Under the pieces are notes generated by a model. It was not told the origin of the DNA. It saw only the letters and a list, made by a program, of their open reading frames with translations, and searched no databases. From an uncultured Oscillospiraceae bacterium (GTDB lineage Bacteria > Bacillota > Clostridia > Oscillospirales > Acutalibacteraceae), in the NCBI GenBank assembly GCA_902492455.1, contig CABULH010000013.1, positions 51,426 to 115,425 of the forward strand: 64,000 bases of DNA, read 5' to 3'. Of the stretch, positions 48,807 to 57,190 are shown piece by piece. The translations under genes were made by a program, and so were the position numbers. Numbering within the stretch: the stretch's first letter is position 1; every line of letters begins with the position of its first letter.

Positions 48807-50960
48807 TTATTTTGCCTCCGGCGGCTGCTTCATGGTAAGGCCGATGCGCTTTTTCGCCACATCCACGCTGAGAACCCACACTGTCACCACATCCCCCACC
48901 TTCAGCACCTCAGAGGGGTGTTTGATAAAGCGGTTGGTGATCTGCGAAATATGGACCAAACCGTCCTGATGAACGCCGATATCCACAAAAGCGCCGAAGT
49001 CGATGACGTTGCGGACGGTGCCTTTCAGCTCCATGCCCGGTTTCAGATCCTCCATCCCCATCACGTCGGTGCGCAGCAGAGGCGGGGGCAGTTCGTCCCG
49101 GGGATCCCGGCCGGGCTTGGTCAGCTCCGCCGCGATATCCTGCAGGGTGGGCAGGCCGATCCCCAGCTGCTCCGCCAGGGCTTCCTCTCCCCGCTCCTCC
49201 ATCCGTTTGGCCAGATCCGCCACCCCGCCCCGGCGCACGTCCTCCGGGGTATAGCCGCAGATTTCCAGCAGCGCTCCGGCGGCGGCGTAGCTTTCCGGAT
49301 GCACGGCGGTGGCGTCCAGCACATTCTTGCTTTCCGGCACCCGCAGAAAGCCGGCGCACTGTTCAAAGGCTTTGGGCCCCAGCTTGGGCACCTTTTTCAG
49401 CGCTGCCCGGGAGACAAAGGCCCCGTTCTCCTGCCGGAAGGCCACGATATTTTTCGCCACCGTGCCGTTGATTCCCGCCACCCGGGAGAGCAGCGGCGCG
49501 GAGGCGGTGTTCAGGTCCACCCCCACCGAGTTGACGCAGGCTTCCACCACTCCGTCCAGCGCCTCGCTGAGATGGGCCTGGGGCATATCGTGCTGGTACT
49601 GCCCCACGCCGATGGCTTTGGGGTCGATCTTCACCAGCTCCGCCAGCGGGTCCTGGAGCCGCCGGGCGATGGACACGGCGGAACGCAGGGAAACATCGTA
49701 TTCCGGGAACTCCTCCGCCGCCAGCTTGGAGGCGGAATAGACCGAAGCCCCCGCCTCGCTCACCACCATATAGGACAGGCCGGTGTCCAGTTCCTTAATG
49801 AGATCGGCGGCGAATACCTCCGTCTCATGGGAAGCGGTGCCGTTGCCGATGGCGAACACCTCCACCCCATGGGCCGTCACCCACTTTTTCACCTGGGCCT
49901 TGGCCTCGGCCAACTTGGCGTGGGGCGGCGCGGGATAGATCACCCCGGTATCCAGCACCTTGCCGGTGCCGTCCACCACCGCACACTTGCAGCCGGTGCG
50001 GTAGCCGGGATCCAGGCCCAAGGTCACCTTCCCCTTCACCGGGGGCTGCATCAGCAGCTGCCGCAGGTTGACGGAGAACACCCGGATGGCGGCGTCGCTG
50101 GCCGTTTCGGTGAGCTGATTGCGCAGCTCCCGCTCGATGGAGGGGAAGATCAGCCGGTCGTAAGCGTCCGCCGCCGCTTCCCGCACCGCCGCGGTGCAGG
50201 GGCTGCCCTCCTTCACATGGGCGGATTCCACAATCCGCAGCGCCTTGTCCCGGTCAAATCGGATGGAAACCTTCAGGAATTCCTCCCGCTCCCCCCGGTT
50301 GACGGCCAAAATCCGGTGCCCGGCGATTTTATTGAGAGGTTCATGGAAATCATAATAAAGGGCGTAAACGCTGTCCTCCTCCTTGGCGGCCTTGGAGACC
50401 AGTTCTCCCCCGGCCATGCACACCACCCGCAGGCGCTTGCGCACCCCGGCGTCGTCGGAGATCATCTCCGCCAGAATATCCTTGGCTCCCTGCAGGGCGT
50501 CCTCAGCCGCAGGCACCTCCTCGGTGATGTAGGCCGCGGCCAATTCCAGGGGATCGGGCCCGCCCTTTTCCTGGGCGTAGAGGGCGTCGGCCAGCGGCTG
50601 CAGACCCTTGGCCTTCGCCACCGAGGCCCGGGTTTTCCGCTTGGGCCGGTAAGGCCGGTAAAGGTCCTCGATTTCGGTGAGGGTGACGGCGGCGTCCAAA
50701 GCGGCGGCCAATTCTTCCGTCAGCGCCCCCTGCTCCTCGATGGAAGCCCGCACCTTTTCCCGCTGCTCATCCAGATTGCGCAGATACAGCAGCCGCTCGT
50801 GAAGCTCCCGGAGCACCTGGTCGTCCAGGGAGCCGGTCATCTCCTTGCGGTAACGGGCGATAAAGGGAATGGTGTTGCCGTCGTCGATCAGCTTGACGGT
50901 ATTCTCCACCTGCTGGGGACGCAGATGGAATTCCGCGGTCAGGGCGGCGTTGATATCCAT
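48807..50960 (-). CDS. tex: Tex-family RNA-binding protein with S1 domain
   Basis: 717 aa, full length for Tex. N-terminal helical region (LRPQQVENTVKLIDDGNTIPFIARYRKE), YqgF/RNase H-like domain (TLGLDPGYRTGCKCAVVDGTG, VFAIGNGTASHETE), helix-hairpin-helix motifs (LLSRVAGINGTVAKNIVAFR) and a C-terminal S1 domain (GMELKGTVRNVIDFGAFVDIGVHQDGLVHISQ), each quoted in part. It binds RNA and influences transcription or translation. AAAGGA lies 11 bases before ATG. The NUDIX gene is 39 bases upstream in the same direction, so they are likely co-transcribed. Confidence 0.95.
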   Translation of the reverse strand: MDINAALTAEFHLRPQQVENTVKLIDDGNTIPFIARYRKEMTGSLDDQVLRELHERLLYLRNLDEQREKVRASIEEQGALTEELAAALDAAVTLTEIEDLYRPYRPKRKTRASVAKAKGLQPLADALYAQEKGGPDPLELAAAYITEEVPAAEDALQGAKDILAEMISDDAGVRKRLRVVCMAGGELVSKAAKEEDSVYALYYDFHEPLNKIAGHRILAVNRGEREEFLKVSIRFDRDKALRIVESAHVKEGSPCTAAVREAAADAYDRLIFPSIERELRNQLTETASDAAIRVFSVNLRQLLMQPPVKGKVTLGLDPGYRTGCKCAVVDGTGKVLDTGVIYPAPPHAKLAEAKAQVKKWVTAHGVEVFAIGNGTASHETEVFAADLIKELDTGLSYMVVSEAGASVYSASKLAAEEFPEYDVSLRSAVSIARRLQDPLAELVKIDPKAIGVGQYQHDMPQAHLSEALDGVVEACVNSVGVDLNTASAPLLSRVAGINGTVAKNIVAFRQENGAFVSRAALKKVPKLGPKAFEQCAGFLRVPESKNVLDATAVHPESYAAAGALLEICGYTPEDVRRGGVADLAKRMEERGEEALAEQLGIGLPTLQDIAAELTKPGRDPRDELPPPLLRTDVMGMEDLKPGMELKGTVRNVIDFGAFVDIGVHQDGLVHISQITNRFIKHPSEVLKVGDVVTVWVLSVDVAKKRIGLTMKQPPEAK

Positions 50961-50999
50961 AAACTTTTCAATCCTTTCCGTGTTATATCCAGACAGAGG

Positions 51000-51542
51000 T
51001 CAGACCCCCGCCTTCACCTTCATGTACACCTTCAGCACCGCCGCCTGGGTTTTGGCGTCCGGGATGCGGTTGTCCAGCACCATCTGGGCGGCCTGCTCCA
51101 GGGGAATCCGCTCCAGCTCCAGGAACTCGTCCTCATCGGGAGAAGCCTCGCCAAAGGTGAGGCCGGTGGCCATATACATGTGGATGATCTCCCCGCAGTA
51201 GCCGGGGGAGGGATACAGCTTGCCCAAGTCAATGTATTCCTTGGCGGTGGCGCCGGTTTCCTCCTTCAGTTCCCGCTTGCCCGCCGGCAGCGGCTCCTCG
51301 CCGTATTCCAGCTTGCCCGCCGGCAGCTCCAGCAGCACCTCGCCGTAGGGATAGCGGTATTGGCGCACAAACAGCAGCTCCTTCCGGTCGGTCAGGGCGG
51401 CGATGCACACCCCGCCGGGATGCTCCACTACCTCCCGGATGGAGGTGTGGCCGCCGGGCAGCTCCACCCCGTCCACCCGCATATTGATGATGCGGCCTTT
51501 ATATTGATAGTCCTGGGTCAGGGTTTTTTCGGTGAGATTCAT
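51000..51542 (-). CDS. ADP-ribose pyrophosphatase (NUDIX hydrolase)
   Basis: 180 aa. The NUDIX box GKLEYGEEPLPAGKRELKEETG matches G-x5-E-x7-REU-x-EE-x-G-U; upstream strands EHPGGVCIAAL and LFVRQYRYPYGEVLLELPAG are typical for the ADP-ribose group (NudF). It cleaves ADP-ribose to AMP and ribose-5-phosphate. ATG 51542 follows AAGGAG by 9 bases; the longer frame is antisense noise over the divergent peptidase gene. It precedes tex. Confidence 0.92.
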   Translation of the reverse strand: MNLTEKTLTQDYQYKGRIINMRVDGVELPGGHTSIREVVEHPGGVCIAALTDRKELLFVRQYRYPYGEVLLELPAGKLEYGEEPLPAGKRELKEETGATAKEYIDLGKLYPSPGYCGEIIHMYMATGLTFGEASPDEDEFLELERIPLEQAAQMVLDNRIPDAKTQAAVLKVYMKVKAGV

Positions 51543-51617
51543 AATGCCGGCTCCTTCATAATAAGATAAAAAAGAATAGCAAAGTCCGGCTCCTGCCGGA
51601 CGGGAAGGCGGGATAAC

Positions 51618-52520
51618 ATGGGGATCATCACACTCCCCCAGCCGGCGGATTCCGGCGCGGTAAGGGGAATGATTTATGCGCTGCGGGGGCGGTACAGCTT
51701 TCTGGACGCGGTACCGGTGGGCCGCAGCGTGCTGGGCCGGGAGATCATGGGGCTGGTGGTGGGCGGCGGCCGGGAACGGGTGCTTTACGCCGCCGCCTTT
51801 CACGGACAGGAGTGGATAACCTCCCTGGTGCTGCTGCGGCTGTGCGAGGATATCTGCGAAACCCTGGAACAGGAGGGCCGGATCGCGGACATGGATTTCC
51901 GCCAGGCCTTGGCGGGCCGCAGCCTCTTTCTGATCCCCCAAGTCAATCCGGATGGGGTGGACATCGCCCTACACGGCTCCGGCGCCGCCGGCGCTTACGC
52001 CCAGCAGGTGGCGGATTTGGGCGGGGACATCCACGGCCGCTGGCAGGCCAATGTCCGGGGGGTGGACATCAACCATAATTTTAACGCCGGCTGGCAGCTT
52101 TTGCAAGCCATTGAACGGAAAAACGGCATCACCGGCCCCTCCCCCCGCCAATGGGGCGGCCCGGCCCCGGAAAGCGAGCCGGAAACCGCCGCCCTCACCG
52201 GCCTCTGCCGGGAGGCGGGATTCCGCCATGTGCTGGCCCTCCATTCCCAAGGGGAGGAAATCTACTGGCGGTATGGAGAGCACACCCCCTCCCGCTCCCG
52301 GGTGATGGCGGAGATCATGGGGGCCACCAGCGGATACGCGGTGGCCGATCCCGAGGGGCTGGCCTCCCACGGCGGTTTCAAGGATTGGTTTATTGAAGAA
52401 ATGGGCCGCCCCGGCTTTACCCTGGAAATGGGCAAGGGGGAGAATCCCCTGCCCCTGTCGGATTTCGAGGGGATTTATGAAAAAGCGCAGGAAATGCTGC
52501 TGCTGGCCGCGCTGATGTGA
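51618..52520 (+). CDS. M14-family zinc carboxypeptidase (gamma-D-glutamyl-diamino acid peptidase-like)
   Basis: 300 aa. Zinc ligands in AAFHGQEW (H..E) and LALHSQGEEIYW (H); NPDGVD and NHNFNAGW correspond to substrate-binding N-R/N residues; the general base glutamate is in FTLEMGKGENPL. The order and the SESEPETAAL helix fit the ENP1/MpaA branch, which cuts gamma-D-Glu-diaminopimelate bonds in cell-wall peptides. No signal peptide, so it acts in the cytoplasm, probably in peptidoglycan turnover. GGCGGGA precedes the ATG. Confidence 0.9.
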   Translation: MGIITLPQPADSGAVRGMIYALRGRYSFLDAVPVGRSVLGREIMGLVVGGGRERVLYAAAFHGQEWITSLVLLRLCEDICETLEQEGRIADMDFRQALAGRSLFLIPQVNPDGVDIALHGSGAAGAYAQQVADLGGDIHGRWQANVRGVDINHNFNAGWQLLQAIERKNGITGPSPRQWGGPAPESEPETAALTGLCREAGFRHVLALHSQGEEIYWRYGEHTPSRSRVMAEIMGATSGYAVADPEGLASHGGFKDWFIEEMGRPGFTLEMGKGENPLPLSDFEGIYEKAQEMLLLAALM

Positions 52521-52565
52521 TGAAAAATCCGGAATCGCCGGGAGGTTCATTCCCGGCGGTTCCTT

Positions 52566-53675
52566 TTATCCTTTTACAAACAATTCCCGATACAGGGCCG
52601 CAGCTTCCTCCGCCGTAAAGCCGCCGGGGGTGCGGGCGAAATTCTTGAGGCCCGGCCAGCGGAGGGCATAGCCCTCCACCTGTTCGGCGGTCATCCGCAC
52701 ATGCTCCGCCTGAATCAAACGGTCCAGCAGGGCGTAATACGCCTCCCGGCCGCCGCACAGAGCGAACAGCGCCGCCGCCCGCTCCGGCGCGTATTGCTCC
52801 GCCCGCCGGGTGAAGGCGGGCAGGAAAACGGCGCAGGCCATGCCGTGGGGAACAGCAAAATCCTCGGTGAGAATATAACCCAGAGGATGGGGAAAGGCGG
52901 TGCCGCAGGCGTTGAGCACCAGTCCCGCCCACAGGGAACCGGCGTACAGCTGTTCCCGTATACCGGGGTCCGGCAGGCCGGGATTCTCCGCTAGCCAGCC
53001 CAGGCCGCGGACAATCAGCGGCAGGGCCTTTTCCCCGCAGGCGGTAATCACCTCCCCGCAGGCCGGGGTGAACCACCCCTCCACCGCGTGGGACAGAGCG
53101 TCCAGGGCGGTGGAAATGGTGATGTTGCGGGACATGGTATGGGTATAGCGAGGATCACAGAACGCCATCCGGGCGTAACATTGGGGATCGTTGACGCTTT
53201 TTTTGCGGTTCTCCCGGTCCAGGGTAATCACCGCCGTGGCGCTGACCTCGCTGCCGGTGCCCGCGGTGGTACCCACCAAGGCAAAGGGCAGCGCCGGATG
53301 CCGCAGGCCGGTGAACAGCTTCATGCCGTCGGTGATATTGTTGGGAGCCAGCCAGGCGGCCGCTTTCGTGGCGTCCATCACCGAGCCGCCTCCCACCCCC
53401 AATAGAAATTCCGCCCGGCAGCTTTCCGCGGCAAAGGCCGCTGCCTGGCACTGGGTCAGCAGAGGATTGGCCCCGATGCCGGGAAAAACGGTGGCCTCGA
53501 TTCCCGCCTCCTCCAGGGCGGTCAAAGCGTCATCCAAAGCGCCGCAGGCCTTGGCCGCGTGAGCGCCGGTCACCACCAGGCAGCGCCGCCCCAGAGTACG
53601 CAGCTGTCCGCCCCCCTGCCGCAGACAGCCCTCGCCGCTAAAAATCCGGACAGGCATATAAAAGTCGAAATTCAT
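52566..53675 (-). CDS. Iron-containing alcohol dehydrogenase
   Basis: 369 aa, the usual size for family III dehydrogenases. NAD-site GVGGGSVMDATKA, a central VGTTAGTGSEVSATAVIT motif, and metal-ligand regions NITISTALDALSHAVEG (Asp, His) and GTAFPHPLGYILTEDFAVPHG (His, His). It probably reduces an aldehyde or ketone or oxidises an alcohol with NAD(P); a specific substrate is not evident. ATG 53675 follows AGGAAG by 7 bases. Stands alone. Confidence 0.92.
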   Translation of the reverse strand: MNFDFYMPVRIFSGEGCLRQGGGQLRTLGRRCLVVTGAHAAKACGALDDALTALEEAGIEATVFPGIGANPLLTQCQAAAFAAESCRAEFLLGVGGGSVMDATKAAAWLAPNNITDGMKLFTGLRHPALPFALVGTTAGTGSEVSATAVITLDRENRKKSVNDPQCYARMAFCDPRYTHTMSRNITISTALDALSHAVEGWFTPACGEVITACGEKALPLIVRGLGWLAENPGLPDPGIREQLYAGSLWAGLVLNACGTAFPHPLGYILTEDFAVPHGMACAVFLPAFTRRAEQYAPERAAALFALCGGREAYYALLDRLIQAEHVRMTAEQVEGYALRWPGLKNFARTPGGFTAEEAAALYRELFVKG

Positions 53676-53888
53676 CCTTCTTCTTCCTTTCCTTTTCCGC
53701 CCGCTCCGGGAGTTTTTATCCATTCCCGGATAACTTGCAATCCGGCGGTCAATAGTATATCATGGAGAAAAATCCCTGCCGTATCCTCCGCCCTGAGCGG
53801 ATAAACGGCACATCATTCCATCCATATAGTTAACTTGTCCAGTATACCATGATCTCGGCGGAAGGAAAAGAGAAAAGGAGGAAAAACC

Positions 53889-54290
53889 ATGGAACAAACC
53901 GATACCTCATCCCGGCGGCTCCGGCTCTTCCGCTGGGGAGACGCGGCGGTGATCCTGGCCGTCCTCCTGCTGGCCGGAGCCAGTTTTTTTCTGCTGTTCG
54001 CCGGAGCCCAGCCCGGCAGCCAAGCGGTGATTACCACCCCAGAGGGAGAGATCACCTGGGATCTCAGTCAGGACCATAGCTGGAAAATCACCGGCCGGGA
54101 TGGGATTCCGGTGACAATCGAAGCGTCAGGAGGCCGGATTCGTTTTCAAACCAGCGGCTGTCCGGATCAGATCTGCGTCCATAGCGGCTGGCTGTCCCGG
54201 AAGGGACAATCGGCGGCCTGTATTCCGGCCGGCATCGCGGTGAAAATCACCGGCGGCCAAGGGGACGGCGTGGATGCCGTGGTGGGATAA
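53889..54290 (+). CDS. NusG domain II-containing membrane protein
   Basis: 133 aa. A cytoplasmic start, one membrane segment (AAVILAVLLLAGASFFLLFAGA) and an extracytoplasmic NusG-domain-II-like beta barrel with the conserved CPDQICVHSGWLSRKGQSAACIPAGIAVKI stretch (two or three cysteines, quoted in parts: CPDQICVHSGWL). The family (DUF1312) is usually encoded beside the Gx transporter gene, as here. Its function is unsolved; association with quinone or isoprenoid supply has been suggested from gene order. AAAGGAGG precedes ATG by 9 bases. Confidence 0.92.
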   Translation: MEQTDTSSRRLRLFRWGDAAVILAVLLLAGASFFLLFAGAQPGSQAVITTPEGEITWDLSQDHSWKITGRDGIPVTIEASGGRIRFQTSGCPDQICVHSGWLSRKGQSAACIPAGIAVKITGGQGDGVDAVVG

Positions 54291-54312
54291 CCAATCTGGG
54301 AGGTGTGAAAAA

Positions 54313-54852
54313 ATGCCGACAACCCAAACTATCGCCAAGGCCGAGATCCGGCCCGCCGGCCGGGTGGCGCTGCTGGGGATTCTCTGCGCCCTGGCGGTGG
54401 GACTCTCCTTTTTGGAAGGGCTGCTGCCAGTGCTGCCGGTGCCGGGGGCCAAGCTGGGGCTATCCAATATCATTGTGATGTACGCGCTGTCGGCGCTCAA
54501 TCTGCCGGCAGCACTGGCGGTGGTGTTCGTGAAAGCGGGGTTTGCCCTGCTGCGGGGGGGCACCGCTTTCCTGATGAGTCTGGCGGGAGGACTCTGCAGC
54601 ACTCTGCTGATGGCGGTATTCTTCCGGGGCCTGCACCGCTGGTTCAGCTTTCTCGGGGTTGGCGTGATCGGCGCGGCAGGACATAATATGGGCCAACTGC
54701 TGATGTCCATGCTGCTGGTGGATGCCTCCCTGGTATACTATACCCCCTGGCTGCTGCTGATGGCGCTGGCCGCAGGAGCCCTCACGGGAACTGCTCTGAA
54801 CATCCTCATGCCGGCTTTGAATCGGCTGCCTTTTTCTCCAAAAAAAATATAG
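54313..54852 (+). CDS. Gx transporter / heptaprenyl diphosphate synthase component I-like membrane protein
   Basis: 179 aa with five to six membrane spans (VALLGILCALAVGLSFLE, LGLSNIIVMYALSALNL, ALAVVFVKAGFALLRGGTAF, FLMSLAGGLCSTLLMAVFF, WLLLMALAAGALTGTALNIL). The GAKLGLSNI motif and overall layout define the Hpre_diP_synt_I family, now often called Gx transporter. It is probably an S-component-like transporter rather than an enzyme. ATG 54313 is 8 bases after GGGAGG. It follows the NusG-II gene by 22 bases. Confidence 0.9.
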   Translation: MPTTQTIAKAEIRPAGRVALLGILCALAVGLSFLEGLLPVLPVPGAKLGLSNIIVMYALSALNLPAALAVVFVKAGFALLRGGTAFLMSLAGGLCSTLLMAVFFRGLHRWFSFLGVGVIGAAGHNMGQLLMSMLLVDASLVYYTPWLLLMALAAGALTGTALNILMPALNRLPFSPKKI

Positions 54853-54862
54853 AAGAAATGTA

Positions 54863-54892
54863 TTGACAAAGGCGCGTCGGATACTATATAAT
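54863..54892 (+). promoter_or_regulatory. Promoter of the tRNA-Met-Glu-Val cluster
   Basis: Perfect TTGACA (54863-54868) and TATAAT (54887-54892) with an 18-base spacer, 42 bases before tRNA-Met. Confidence 0.9.
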
Positions 54893-54934
54893 AGACTGCG
54901 TCCTCAGCGAGAGGATATGTGCCAACGGTTACAT

Positions 54935-55011
54935 GGCGGTATAGCTCAGTTGGCTAGAGCATGCGGTTCATACCCGCAGTGTCGTTGGTTCAAATCCGAC
55001 TACCGCTACCA
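54935..55011 (+). tRNA. tRNA-Met(CAT), elongator type
   Basis: Acceptor GGCGGTA pairs with TACCGCT (one G-T). Anticodon stem TGCGG/CCGCA encloses TTCATAC, anticodon CAT. T-arm GGTTCAAATCC. CCA encoded. The first pair and stem composition do not look like an initiator. Confidence 0.95.
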
Positions 55012-55040
55012 CTGGCTCCTCCAACAGGGGGAGCAATTGC

Positions 55041-55115
55041 GGCCCGATGGTCAAGCGGCTAAGACACCGCCCTTTCACGGCGGTAACACGGGTTCGATTC
55101 CCGTTCGGGTCACCA
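55041..55115 (+). tRNA. tRNA-Glu(TTC)
   Basis: Acceptor GGCCCGA/TCGGGTC, anticodon stem CCGCC/GGCGG around CTTTCAC (anticodon TTC), T-arm GGTTCGATTCC, CCA encoded. Confidence 0.96.
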
Positions 55116-55118
55116 TAA

Positions 55119-55195
55119 GGGCGTATAGCTCAGCTGGTTAGAGCGCTTGCTTCACACGCAAGAGGTCAGCGGTTCGAGTCCGTTTACGCCCACCA
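55119..55195 (+). tRNA. tRNA-Val(CAC)
   Basis: Acceptor GGGCGTA/TACGCCC, anticodon stem CTTGC/GCAAG around TTCACAC (anticodon CAC), T-arm GGTTCGAGTCC, CCA encoded. Only 3 bases after tRNA-Glu. Confidence 0.96.
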
Positions 55196-55198
55196 AAG

Positions 55199-55236
55199 AA
55201 ACCCGCATGAACACTAGGTTTGTGCGGGTTTTTGTT
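55199..55236 (+). terminator. Terminator of the tRNA cluster
   Basis: Arms AAACCCGCA and TGCGGGTTT, then TTTGTTTT, four bases beyond tRNA-Val. Confidence 0.88.
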
Positions 55237-55870
55237 TTGCCATTGCGCCCCTTCCCTCCGGTTTTGGTGTTTATTTGGTGTTTATTGCTGCAAAAACATA
55301 CCAAAAGATACCCACAAATAAGAGAGCAGGCGGCAGGGTGTTCCCCATGCTTCCCGCTCGTCTTTTTCAGTTATGGCTATACAATGATTGGGCGAACCGG
55401 TAAATTAGGCTCAATTGACGCGGACTGTGGATATTGGCAAGAATACAGACAATCAAGCCCTTGTATGTAACCTCGTCGAGTTCATTCATCTGTACCCACC
55501 ACCTTCAGCAGAGCGCAGAGCATCTCGGTTCCCACCTTTGGATCAATGCCCTTTCGACGCATGTGCAGGGCCAGCTTGAGGATATTGGGAGGTATCGCTT
55601 TATACCGCCGCTTATCTTCTTCAATAGCATCCAGCAATTCCATCAGGCTATCCATATCTATATCGGGGTCGATATATCCGGTATATGCAGCGCTCTGGAA
55701 TCAAACCGGCTGGATTTCACCACGGCCCAGCGGATGGTATGGTTCTAGGACCGGTCTGTACAAGAAAAAAGATGAAACATAAAGATAACGATGAGGCCTC
55801 CTGCAACCCAAACAGATTTGCGTCGGGATACGCAACGGTTGAAAAATCCGATCATACATAAAAATGGACA
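55237..55870. other. Gene-poor region after the tRNAs, possible scar of an integrated element
   Basis: Contains the direct repeat TTTGGTGTTTATTTGGTGTTTATT followed by CATACCAAAAGATACCCAC, a type of sequence often seen at the ends of tRNA-linked integrated elements, and one plausible small frame on the minus strand (annotated separately). No integrase gene is left. Confidence 0.45.
55482..55655 (-). CDS. Small open frame, 57 aa, possible gene fragment
   Basis: The minus strand reads MDSLMELLDAIEEDKRRYK, AIPPNILKLALHMRRKGID and PKVGTEMLCALLKVVGTDE before a TGA. The sequence is balanced, amphipathic and helical like a real protein, and the frame continues upstream (AAYTGYIDPDID) to a stop, so this may be the C-terminal remnant of a longer protein. 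No good ribosome-binding site is seen. I do not recognise a family; C-terminal domains of phage or conjugative-element proteins look similar in size. It lies in the possible integration scar after tRNA-Val. Confidence 0.4.
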   Translation of the reverse strand: MDSLMELLDAIEEDKRRYKAIPPNILKLALHMRRKGIDPKVGTEMLCALLKVVGTDE

Positions 55871-55873
55871 TGA

Positions 55874-55913
55874 AAAAGCGGCCTGTGCGTGATCGCACGG
55901 CCGCTTTTGTGGT
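55874..55913 (-). terminator. Terminator of the RpiR-type regulator
   Basis: Arms AAAAGCGGCC-GTGCG and CGCAC-GGCCGCTTTT, with a T run on the minus strand, about 40 bases beyond the gene. Confidence 0.88.
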
Positions 55914-55950
55914 GAGCTGAACATTCTTATTACGGCCCGGAACGTGTCGA

Positions 55951-56802
55951 TCACAGTAACTTGTCGGTTATCGAAGATGAGGTTGCCACACGGTTCCGGG
56001 CCGTTTTCTGCGGATTTTGCCGGCAATATTCATTGTATATGACATCGATAATATAGAGTTGGGCGATGCGTGCGGAGGTGGAACCGCCTTGTAGCGGTGT
56101 TTCGTTGTCTCCGCACAACAGCACAATGTCCGACCGTTCAGTGGCCGGTGATTTTTTAAAGCGGGTGATACTGATGATCCGGCAGCCCGTCTTTTGCAGT
56201 GTATCCAGAATCTGAATGGCATCCTTGCTGGAGCCGGAATGGGTGAACAGCACCGCTACATCCTCCTCCGTCATTAAAGAGGCGGCCATGGTTTGGAAAT
56301 GCGAATCCATTACGCAGCTGGTATTGTCGGTGATGCGCAGAAATTTGTAATGGGCTTCCTGCGCACTGAGATAGGACGCTCCCAAACCAAAAAAACGGAT
56401 GATGCGCGCTTGACTGATATAGGTCACTGCCTGCTCGATTTTTTTGAGATCCAGTAAGGAGTACGTCTCATTGAGCGCGGCGATATTATTCTCCAGCGTC
56501 TGCTTGCACACCCAATTGATACCGTCGCCGTGCCTGGCCTCATCCTCTATGTTTCCCGGTTGCTGCACCATAGAGACACTCTGGGCCAGGCGCATTTTGA
56601 AGTCCTGATACCCGTTCAGATTCAGCGTTCGGCAGAAACGAAATACTGTTGTGTCTCCAGTACCGCATTCGTCGGACAAATCGCTTATGGACATGTTCAT
56701 GACCTCGGCGGGATGTGCCAGAACATACTGCGCTACCTTCTTTTCACCTTTGGTAAACCCGTTCATGCTGGTTTTTATGATAGAAAATATGTCCGTGTTC
56801 AT
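55951..56802 (-). CDS. MurR/RpiR-family transcriptional regulator
   Basis: 283 aa. N-terminal RpiR helix-turn-helix (FTKGEKKVAQYVLAHPAEV, ISDLSDECGTGDTTVFRFCRTLNLNGYQDFK) and C-terminal SIS sugar-phosphate domain (IIRFFGLGASYLSAQEAHYKF, FTHSGSSKDAIQILDTLQ). Divergent from nanE and a ROK kinase gene, so it most likely senses an amino-sugar phosphate such as ManNAc-6-P or GlcNAc-6-P and represses the locus (inference from family and context). ATG 56802 follows AAAGGAG by 9 bases. Confidence 0.92.
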   Translation of the reverse strand: MNTDIFSIIKTSMNGFTKGEKKVAQYVLAHPAEVMNMSISDLSDECGTGDTTVFRFCRTLNLNGYQDFKMRLAQSVSMVQQPGNIEDEARHGDGINWVCKQTLENNIAALNETYSLLDLKKIEQAVTYISQARIIRFFGLGASYLSAQEAHYKFLRITDNTSCVMDSHFQTMAASLMTEEDVAVLFTHSGSSKDAIQILDTLQKTGCRIISITRFKKSPATERSDIVLLCGDNETPLQGGSTSARIAQLYIIDVIYNEYCRQNPQKTARNRVATSSSITDKLL

Positions 56803-56898
56803 GGCTTTCCGCTCCTTTGCTTTCAATGCTTCTGGCTATCTTACTATATATACTATCGTTTTCCGATCCGGTTGGCAAGATTTTCAGGAAAAAAATTC

Positions 56899-57028
56899 TG
56901 AAAATATTTTTTATTTTTATATTGAAAAAAGAATATTTTTCTGATATTATTTAAATAAGCCTATTAACCAAAACTATATCAAAATAAAACTGGCTATTTA
57001 ACCCATATATTCACAAAAAATATTTTCC
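56899..57028. promoter_or_regulatory. AT-rich divergent control region with RpiR-type palindromes
   Basis: Three imperfect A/T palindromes: TGAAAATATTTTTT (56899-56912), GAAAAAAGAATATTTTTC (56924-56941) and AAAAAATATTTTCC (57015-57028). Their form, GAAAAT..ATTTTC, fits operators of RpiR-family sugar regulators. The 260-base region is much more AT-rich than the genes on either side. Confidence 0.6.
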
Positions 57029-57190
57029 GAAAATCTACTCATCGATTTTCAATCTGCCATTAAGCCAGTTTTATGTATTGCGGAAGGAGGAGAGGCAACG
57101 CCAAAAATTACTGCTGGAAAGCCGCCCGATGAAAAAGGGCAGCGGATGATTGCGTCCTTCCGGACGCTGAAAGGGCTGATAAATAAGCAT

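Noticed and set aside
48522..51569. 1015-codon plus-strand open frame
   Set aside because: It is opposite tex and the NUDIX gene, has histidine-, glutamine- and arginine-rich shadow composition and no ribosome-binding site; a product of GC-rich codon bias.
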